From Bacillota bacterium (GTDB lineage: Bacteria > Bacillota > Clostridia > Christensenellales > Aristaeellaceae), in the NCBI GenBank assembly GCA_023413135.1, contig JAEZQK010000002.1:1-6153 (forward strand): a DNA stretch of 6,153 bases, read 5' to 3'. This document shows, piece after piece, positions 1 through 4,331 of this stretch (positions are counted from its first letter, which is position 1; the number at the start of each line of letters is the position of its first letter). The notes beneath the pieces are model-generated. The model was not told the origin of the DNA. It saw nothing but the letters and a program-made list of their open reading frames with translations, and ran no database searches. Made by a program: the position numbers and the translations under genes.

Positions 1-159
1 CCGCCAGTGGCGGCAATAAGCCGGGCGGAGGAAGCTTGCGATACAAGCGATGCAAGCGGCAGCGCAGCAGCGCGCCGATTGAGCAAGCCGGGTACAAGAC
101 GACGCTTAAGTAGCGCGAAAAGATCCGCGGCAATGACGCAATAATGTTTGGAAGCAGTA
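1..159. other. Low-complexity, GC-rich left edge without an assignable gene
   Basis: The stretch opens with a 13-nt palindrome CCGCCA-G-TGGCGG and contains short near-tandem units (GCGATACAA, GCGATGCAA, then GCGGCAGCGCAGCAGCGCGC). A plus-strand frame is open from the window edge to TAA at 142-144 (47 codons, Ala/Arg/Ser-rich), and the opposite strand is open in one frame too, which is typical of GC-rich non-coding or repeat sequence. It could be a dispersed repeat or the end of a gene outside the window. I see no terminator for alkA here. Confidence 0.35.
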
Positions 160-1614
160 TTACAGCGTGTTCCAAAGGTTGACGGTGGCATAACTGCGCC
201 ACGGTCTCCATGCTTCTGCCATTTTCAATAGTTCTTTTGATGTGTAGGGCTGCAGTGCCTTTTTTACGCCTGCGTCTGTTTCAAGGAAAGCATCAGGCCA
301 TTCCATAGCGCGCATAGCAATATACTGTGCTGTCCAGCTTCCGATACCGCGAATAGCCATCAGCTTTTTTATTTCCTCTTCCGGCTGGGCGCAAATACCA
401 ACATCAATTTCCCCTTGCACGAATGCCCGTGCCAGTTCATAAATGGTATTTGACCGTGCAGCGGTAACACCTAACGCGCCAAAGTGATTTTCAATAGCTC
501 CGTCCAAAGCTAAAACATTTTCGGGTGAAGGAAAGATATGGGTCAATCCCTCCATCCCGGTTTGTATAGGTGTGCCGTACGTTTGGGCAATCCTTGCCGC
601 TAATGTGCTTGCTGCTTTCACGGTGATTTGCTGTCCAAGCACCGCCCGTACTGCCATTTCAAAAGTGTTGAAGCATCCCGGCACACGAGTTCCCAACACA
701 CAAAGGCCGGGGCGGATACCGTTCATTGCCCGTAGTGTTTCATACACCGCGTCCGGGTCGCAATATAAGTCAAATAGGTGCCGTATCCGCGCCAATACCT
801 GTGGGAGTACTGGCAGTAAAGTTTCGCTTACGGTAACGCTCAATGCATTCTTTTTAGGCATGTGGCCTACCCGCACCCAACCGTATACATGCTTTCCCTC
901 AGCGTCTTTCAAATGTACGGTGCGCATGTATTCGCCGCTTTTTACAACCTCAATTCCTGATATTGCACGTCCTGAAAGAAAGTCCAACATTTTTTCCCAA
1001 GGATATGGCGGGCGGTAGCCCAATGCTAAGGTAATGCCATCCTTTTTTTCTTCTGTGGTATGTTTTCGTAAAGCCGTGGGCGAAAGCTTGTACTGTTTTT
1101 TAAAAAGGCCATTGAAGCGGCGCAAACTGCCAAAGCCGGCCGCCATTGCAACTTCCAGAACGGACAAACCTGTGTCTGTGAGTAAGTTTTTGGCAAGGAG
1201 CAGTCTGCATGTTTGCAGATATTGAACCGGTGGCACATTGTATTCGGCGGTAAATGCACGGCGCAAATGCCGGTCCGTGCAGCCAAGCCGCCTTGCCATT
1301 TCCTCCAGGCTTTGTCCGCTCCCGCAGTTTTCTTCCAGCATTCTTGCTGCCCGATAAGCTAAATCAGTGGTAGCGTCAGTTACTGATGAACCGGGGGCAA
1401 GCTCCGGCCTGCATAAAAGGCAGGGGCGGTATCCGGCTTGCTCGGCCTCTGCTGCGGTCGGAAAAAATGTACAATTTTCTGGTTTGGGTTGTTTTGCCCG
1501 GCAGACTGGGCGGCAGTATATGCCTGTGGACGATATCCCTACAAAAAAGCGCCCGTCAAAACGTGCATCTTTCGCCTTAAATGCCGCATACAGAGCATTT
1601 TTGTGATCGGTCAC
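160..1614 (-). CDS. alkA: Ada-type zinc domain / AraC HTH / AlkA fusion (DNA-3-methyladenine glycosylase II)
   Basis: Alkylation-damage sensor and base-excision enzyme in one 484-residue chain. Residues 7-72 are an Ada zinc domain with four Cys in the right pattern (C34, C38, C65, C68). By family knowledge, C34 corresponds to the Cys that accepts methyl from DNA methylphosphotriesters and turns the protein into an activator. Residues 83-185 are a double helix-turn-helix of AraC type. Residues 195-484 are AlkA: an N-terminal AlkA domain, the PGCFNTFEMAVRAVLGQQ segment (312-329), the helix-hairpin-helix with IRGIGSWTAQY (421-431), and the catalytic Asp at D447 in FLETDAGVKK, aligned with E. coli D238. 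It replaces the C-terminal O6-methylguanine methyltransferase of E. coli Ada. The same architecture is known in actinobacterial AlkA proteins. The start is GTG at 1614, preceded by AAAGGGGGT with good spacing. The C-terminus (VNLWNTL) is complete. It is monocistronic as far as visible. It probably excises 3-methyladenine and related bases in the cytoplasm and autoregulates. Confidence 0.95.
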   Translation of the reverse strand: MTDHKNALYAAFKAKDARFDGRFFVGISSTGIYCRPVCRAKQPKPENCTFFPTAAEAEQAGYRPCLLCRPELAPGSSVTDATTDLAYRAARMLEENCGSGQSLEEMARRLGCTDRHLRRAFTAEYNVPPVQYLQTCRLLLAKNLLTDTGLSVLEVAMAAGFGSLRRFNGLFKKQYKLSPTALRKHTTEEKKDGITLALGYRPPYPWEKMLDFLSGRAISGIEVVKSGEYMRTVHLKDAEGKHVYGWVRVGHMPKKNALSVTVSETLLPVLPQVLARIRHLFDLYCDPDAVYETLRAMNGIRPGLCVLGTRVPGCFNTFEMAVRAVLGQQITVKAASTLAARIAQTYGTPIQTGMEGLTHIFPSPENVLALDGAIENHFGALGVTAARSNTIYELARAFVQGEIDVGICAQPEEEIKKLMAIRGIGSWTAQYIAMRAMEWPDAFLETDAGVKKALQPYTSKELLKMAEAWRPWRSYATVNLWNTL

Positions 1615-1629
1615 CTTTTCACCCCCTTT
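1615..1629 (-). promoter_or_regulatory. Ribosome binding site deciding the GTG start of alkA
   Basis: Read on the minus strand, AAAGGGGGT (1629-1621) lies six bases before GTG at 1614. This supports GTG as the true start. The encoded N-terminus (MTDHKNALYAAFKAKD) matches where Ada zinc domains normally begin, and no in-frame ATG offers a better choice. Confidence 0.75.
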
Positions 1630-1643
1630 CCTGAACTGGTTTG

Positions 1644-1652
1644 ATTATATCA
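1644..1652 (-). promoter_or_regulatory. Extended -10 promoter of alkA
   Basis: On the minus strand TGATATAAT (1652-1644) is an exact extended -10 element (TGnTATAAT). No good -35 hexamer lies 16-18 bases upstream; that position falls inside the inverted repeat at 1661-1680. Transcription would start near 1637, giving a short leader of about 23 nt that contains the RBS. A missing -35 fits a promoter that depends on an activator, as expected for Ada-type autoregulation, but this is inference. Confidence 0.6.
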
Positions 1653-1660
1653 TGTTTTCT

Positions 1661-1680
1661 GAAAATGTCTGGTCATTTTC
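1661..1680. promoter_or_regulatory. Candidate operator: inverted repeat over the alkA -35 region
   Basis: GAAAATG (1661-1667) and CATTTTC (1674-1680) are perfect 7-bp inverted arms separated by six bases, and they cover the -35 position of the alkA promoter. The site could bind the alkA protein's own AraC-type domain or another regulator. The E. coli Ada box AAAGCGCA is not present here, so identity with a methyl-box is not shown. AraC proteins often prefer direct repeats, which weakens the self-regulation reading. Confidence 0.4.
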
Positions 1681-1717
1681 GGACATGGTTTTTTAATACT
1701 GCTTAAGTTATTCTCTA

Positions 1718-1746
1718 TTGACTTTTAGCGAGGATATCGCTAAAAT
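1718..1746 (+). promoter_or_regulatory. Plus-strand sigma-A type promoter without an evident gene
   Basis: TTGACT (1718-1723), a 17-bp spacer and TAAAAT (1741-1746) make a near-consensus housekeeping promoter facing right, away from alkA. Transcription would begin around 1753. No convincing plus-strand gene follows before the terminator-like hairpin at 2028-2062. The only early ATG (1775) opens a 15-codon frame without proper RBS spacing. It could be a leftover promoter of a deleted gene or drive a short structured RNA. Confidence 0.55.
1723..1745. promoter_or_regulatory. Palindromic operator between -35 and -10 of the plus-strand promoter
   Basis: TTTTAGCGA (1723-1731) and TCGCTAAAA (1737-1745) are perfect 9-bp inverted arms around a 5-bp centre. 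The palindrome fills the space between the two promoter hexamers, the classic position for a dimeric repressor such as a TetR-, GntR- or MarR-type protein. I cannot name the regulator; none is encoded in the window. Confidence 0.5.
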
Positions 1747-1766
1747 GTGCGAAGTTTACATAAAGA

Positions 1767-1821
1767 CAAGGGATATGACACAAGCCCTATTCTGTTTTGA
1801 CCAAGGCATGATATCCCCTTG
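1767..1821. repeat. Imperfect stem-loop in the non-coding gap
   Basis: CAAGGGATAT (1767-1776) pairs with ATATCCCCTTG (1811-1821), with one bulged C. The loop is about 34 nt. It begins about 14 nt after the predicted start of the plus-strand transcript, so it would be the first structure in that RNA. Function unknown. Confidence 0.35.
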
Positions 1822-1846
1822 AAGGCTATGCACTTCTTGGCGGCAT

Positions 1847-1973
1847 GGCGGGCGAACACAGTTCGCCCCTACGTATGATTGGAGTTTGTTGACTTTTCTA
1901 CCGGAGCGTATACAAGCCGGAAGAACCCCCAACCAACTCTTTACGGTGTAGGGGCGAACTGTGTTCGCCCGCC
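1847..1973. repeat. MITE-like palindromic element (127 nt)
   Basis: A left arm at 1847-1872 is the exact reverse complement of the right arm at 1948-1973 (26 of 26). Each arm is itself nearly palindromic (GGGCGAAC...GTTCGCCC). The interior continues as an imperfect hairpin: GAGTT 1882-1886 with AACTC 1935-1939, GTTG 1888-1891 with CAAC 1930-1933, TTCT 1896-1899 with AGAA 1922-1925, and a central palindrome CCGG-GTATAC-CCGG at 1901-1920. It encodes no protein. The structure fits a non-autonomous mobile or REP-like element; the GTAGGGGCGAAC core is one I associate with clostridial genomes. No clear target-site duplication is visible. Confidence 0.7.
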
Positions 1974-2027
1974 TGCGGGTCATCAAAAGCCTCCTGGGTT
2001 TATACAAAAGGATGTTCCTGCAACATC

Positions 2028-2062
2028 AAAAGCCCACGCCTTTATGACGTGGGCTTTGTTGC
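2028..2062 (-). terminator. Hairpin terminator at the 3' end of the operon, possibly bidirectional
   Basis: AAAGCCCACG (2029-2038) and CGTGGGCTTT (2048-2057) form a perfect 10-bp stem with a 9-nt loop. Outer CAAC (2021-2024) and GTTG (2058-2061) could extend it. It lies about 20 nt past the stop of the zinc ribbon gene. Read leftward the stem is followed by a short U-run (CTTTTGATG). Read rightward it is followed by GTTGCTTT. Both U-tracts are weak, so efficiency is uncertain; it could also end transcripts from the plus-strand promoter at 1718-1746. Confidence 0.6.
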
Positions 2063-2081
2063 TTTAAAAAAAATCAAAACA

Positions 2082-2786
2082 CTATTGTAGAATCATTCTT
2101 CCGCAGGTCTCGCACTCCACAATCGTTCCGCCGGACTTGATGGCCCTTAATACCACCGAGGGCAGCGACATGTTGCAGCCGCCGCACTGGTCGTTTAGCA
2201 GCCGTGCCATGGGGGGCACGCTATGGAGCTTGATGTTTTTGTATTTTTCCAGATACTCCGGCTGGATGCCCCTGGCCTTTTGAGTCGCCAGCGCCCGCTG
2301 CTTTTCCAGAGCGGACATGCGCTCCTTGTATTCCACATCATAAGCGGCCTTCAATTGATCGAACTCCGCCTTTACCTTGGCGGCGCGAAGGCGCACTTCG
2401 TGCTGCTGATGGTCCCTGTCGCCGGCGTCCTTGCGGATGCGCTTCATTTCTTGCTCATAGCCGTTGAGCGTCTCAAAAAGCTTGCGGGCTTCATTGGTCT
2501 GCTGCCGGGCATCCTCCATGCTTTGGGGCGATTCTTTTTCCAGCTTGGCCGTCAGCGTCTTCAATTGCTCCTCGGCCCGCAAAATGGCATCGCGGATCAC
2601 ATCGATGCGGTCACTCATGATCATGACTTCATTTTCAATACGCTTGATGGTGTTCTGCTGCTCCATTAAAAAATCCCGGCTCTTGACCAGTTTGATGCGG
2701 TTAGGGGAGCGGCGGATTTCATTTTCCAGCCGGTCCGCCTCCATGTCCGCCTGCTGATACTCCCAGAGCATTTCCAATTGATCCAT
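2082..2786 (-). CDS. Coiled-coil C4-type zinc ribbon protein (zf-RING_7 / DUF164 family)
   Basis: A 234-residue protein with two parts. Residues 1-185 are highly charged, rich in Glu, Lys, Arg and Gln with few Pro or Gly, and read as a long helical hairpin coiled coil. Residues 200-230 carry a zinc ribbon with four Cys (C201, C204 in CGGC; C225, C228 in CETCGR). This is the layout of the bacterial HP0958/CT398-like family, whose members have been linked to RNA or protein binding in other organisms. The role in Clostridia is not settled. It is the last gene of the operon, 70 nt after the NIF3 gene, with ATG at 2786 preceded by a very strong AAGGAGGT RBS. Cytoplasmic; no signal peptide or membrane segment. 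Family assignment is firm, function is not. Confidence 0.9.
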   Translation of the reverse strand: MDQLEMLWEYQQADMEADRLENEIRRSPNRIKLVKSRDFLMEQQNTIKRIENEVMIMSDRIDVIRDAILRAEEQLKTLTAKLEKESPQSMEDARQQTNEARKLFETLNGYEQEMKRIRKDAGDRDHQQHEVRLRAAKVKAEFDQLKAAYDVEYKERMSALEKQRALATQKARGIQPEYLEKYKNIKLHSVPPMARLLNDQCGGCNMSLPSVVLRAIKSGGTIVECETCGRMILQ

Positions 2787-2796
2787 GCTTTGACCT

Positions 2797-2818
2797 CCTT
2801 GTATTTGCTACAACAAGG
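2797..2818 (-). promoter_or_regulatory. Small hairpin overlapping the RBS of the zinc ribbon gene
   Basis: On the minus strand CCTTGT (2818-2813) can pair with ACAAGG (2802-2797) across a 10-nt loop, and the second arm is the front half of the ACAAGGAGGT ribosome binding site. The stem is only six base pairs, so any effect on translation is speculative. Confidence 0.25.
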
Positions 2819-2821
2819 AAA

Positions 2822-2842
2822 GGCGGCCGACTTTGTTCGCCC
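2822..2842. repeat. Possible degenerate copy of the GGGCGAAC repeat
   Basis: Within the 70-nt spacer between the NIF3 and zinc ribbon genes, the minus strand reads GGGCGAACA-AAG-T-CGGCCGCC. This resembles one arm of the element at 1847-1973 (GGGCGAACACAGTTCGCCCC) with several differences. It might be an eroded remnant that lengthened this spacer in an otherwise tightly packed operon. Weakly supported. Confidence 0.25.
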
Positions 2843-2856
2843 ATCCCTGACACAGA

Positions 2857-3633
2857 CTATTGATCCAGCGCCCCGAGGTATGAGACGCCTGAAAAATGAA
2901 AAACTGCCACTGGATATTGTAACCCATCCAATCCCTTTTGTAAACAGCCGCCAAAGGCATGAAGGCCGGGGGCCTCTGTGGCGTAGTGGCCGCCTTCCAA
3001 CAGTACCATTCCTTGCGCCACAGCGTTAAGGGCGTTGTGATGGCGCACCTCACCGGTGAGATATGCCTGTGCACCCAAGGCCAAAGCCTCCTCAAACCCC
3101 TCGTCATACGCGCCGCCGCCTACGGCCAGGGTTTCGATCTGCATATCCTGACTGCCGTATAAACGCACCGGCGCTTTCAAAAGCCGGGAAGCCATATCCC
3201 GTAATGCCCCGGCCGTCATTTTGGACGGCAGCTTTCCGCAGCGCAAAAAGCCCTCACCCTGCATGTTTTCAAGGGAAAAAAGATGCCCCAGCGTATCGTT
3301 GATGCCGCCTGGCGCCCTGTCCAGGTTCGTATGGGCGCTGATCAGAGCCATGTGATTGCGGATCAGCGCACACAGGATATGGCCTTCCGGATCATCCTCC
3401 CGCATGTTTTTTCTGGAATGGTACATGAGGGGATGGTGGGTGATGATCAATTCAGCCTTTTGTTGCCTGGCTTCCTCCACCACCTCCAAGGTGCAGTCCA
3501 GCGCCGTTAATATGCGGGTGACTGGCGCGTCGAACCGGCCTGCCAAAAGGCCTACGTTGTCGTACGATTCCGCCGTTTGGAAGGGAGCAAAGCTATCTAT
3601 CCAGTCGTATACGGCCTTTACGGTCAGCATCAT
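2857..3633 (-). CDS. NIF3/YbgI-family dinuclear metal-centre protein (short form)
   Basis: A 258-residue member of the NIF3 (GTP cyclohydrolase 1 type 2-like, YbgI/YqfO) family. The expected metal ligands are visible: H66 and H67 in ITHHPL, H101 and D105 in SAHTNLDRAPGG, then H216 and E220 in GGHYATE near the C-terminus. Family proteins form ring-shaped hexamers with two metals per subunit. Their physiological reaction is still debated, so no substrate is claimed. At 258 residues it is the compact form like E. coli YbgI (247), lacking the inserted domain of longer Bacillus YqfO. ATG at 3633 overlaps the trmK stop by four bases (ATGA) and has a GGGAGGA RBS seven bases upstream; a second ATG at 3630 is a less well spaced alternative. 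Pairing with trmK is conserved in Firmicutes, including B. subtilis yqfN-yqfO. Cytoplasmic. Confidence 0.95.
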   Translation of the reverse strand: MMLTVKAVYDWIDSFAPFQTAESYDNVGLLAGRFDAPVTRILTALDCTLEVVEEARQQKAELIITHHPLMYHSRKNMREDDPEGHILCALIRNHMALISAHTNLDRAPGGINDTLGHLFSLENMQGEGFLRCGKLPSKMTAGALRDMASRLLKAPVRLYGSQDMQIETLAVGGGAYDEGFEEALALGAQAYLTGEVRHHNALNAVAQGMVLLEGGHYATEAPGLHAFGGCLQKGLDGLQYPVAVFHFSGVSYLGALDQ

Positions 3634-4331
3634 AACAATTCCTCCCGGATGTAAGCGTCCAGTTGCGTAAATTCCGCCATGCGGCTTTCATCGCTTCCGG
3701 CATCTTTCAAAGCCTGAAGCGCCTTATGTAAAACCCGCTGCCGCCAGCGCAGATAATCCTCAAATAGCGGTGGCCGTTCCCTGAGAAGGCACGGTCCCAG
3801 AAGCATTTCCTTTTTTGTATACGCAGTTTCCCCCGGCAGCGCCTGCAAGATCACATAAAACCTTCCGCCGGACCGGGCGATGGATTCCTTGGTGATATGA
3901 TAGCCGATGCGTGGCAGCACTTCCCGCACTTTATCAAGCTCCGTATGGGGCGAAAGGATCAGGGCGGCCCCGTGCAATATTTGGGGGGCTGCTGTCAGGA
4001 TGGCGCACATGGTATCTCCCCCCATGCCAAGCAGGCTGACCGCCTGTACGGGCTCTTGAAGGGCATTCAGTCCATCGGCCTGGATAAACACTGTCCGGTC
4101 ATCGAAGTGGTGACGGGTGATCAACTCCCTGGCCTTTGACAGCGCCGGTTCGCTGATATCCGACACCACCATGCGCTTACACCGCCCCAAGGCCAGCAGA
4201 TATAAGGGCAGCCTGCCATGGTCGGTACCGATATCCGCCCCCAGCCGGCAGGGAGGAAACAGGTTTGCCGCAGCCAAAAGCCTTTCATCCAATTTAGGCA
4301 GACGCAGGGGAACCGCCTCCTTCCAAATCAT
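3630..4331 (-). CDS. trmK: tRNA (adenine(22)-N1)-methyltransferase TrmK
   Basis: SAM-dependent enzyme that makes m1A at position 22 of tRNAs. Counted from ATG 4331 (233 residues; B. subtilis TrmK about 238), the SAM-binding motif I is ADIGTDHGRLP (32-42), followed by the acidic strand SDISEP (57-62) and the family motif GMGGDT (102-107). The C-terminal third is a helical region typical of the family. Start choice is uncertain. TTG 4361 and ATG 4331 lack a well-spaced RBS, whereas CTG at 4307 has a perfect AAGGAGG eight bases upstream and would give an N-terminus (RLPKLDERL) like that of relatives. I kept the ATG to avoid cutting real sequence. The start region overlaps the end of the upstream MutS-like gene, and the stop overlaps the NIF3 start, implying translational coupling. 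Confidence 0.92.
   Translation of the reverse strand: MIWKEAVPLRLPKLDERLLAAANLFPPCRLGADIGTDHGRLPLYLLALGRCKRMVVSDISEPALSKARELITRHHFDDRTVFIQADGLNALQEPVQAVSLLGMGGDTMCAILTAAPQILHGAALILSPHTELDKVREVLPRIGYHITKESIARSGGRFYVILQALPGETAYTKKEMLLGPCLLRERPPLFEDYLRWRQRVLHKALQALKDAGSDESRMAEFTQLDAYIREELL

Noticed and set aside
1..144. Partial plus-strand gene entering from the left edge and ending at 142-144
   Set aside because: Only 47 low-complexity Ala/Arg/Ser codons with no recognisable domain; the opposite strand is open as well, so coding is not demonstrated.
152..1704. Perfect 11-bp inverted repeat flanking alkA: AAGCAGTATTA (152-162) and TAATACTGCTT (1694-1704)
   Set aside because: It could suggest mobile-element ends, but by simple expectation a few 11-bp inverted pairs arise by chance in a window this size, and the left copy overlaps the alkA stop codon. 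No transposase or target duplication supports it.
1775..1822. 15-codon plus-strand frame (MTQALFCFDQGMISP) after the orphan promoter
   Set aside because: AAGG is only about three bases from the ATG, the peptide is not recognisable, and part of it lies in the stem-loop 1767-1821. It could be a leader peptide but nothing beyond position supports that.
1756..2007. Minus-strand frame of 83 codons through the non-coding gap
   Set aside because: It runs through the palindromic repeat, has no RBS or family resemblance, and its RANTVRPYT/VGANCVRPP segments are just the repeat arms translated.
1879..2067. Plus-strand frame of 62 codons starting inside the repeat
   Set aside because: It begins in the MITE-like hairpin and runs through the terminator stem; it is repeat-derived with no RBS.
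2223..2669. Long plus-strand frame (148 codons) opposite the zinc ribbon gene
   Set aside because: It is an antisense shadow: the real gene on the other strand has clear family motifs and an RBS.
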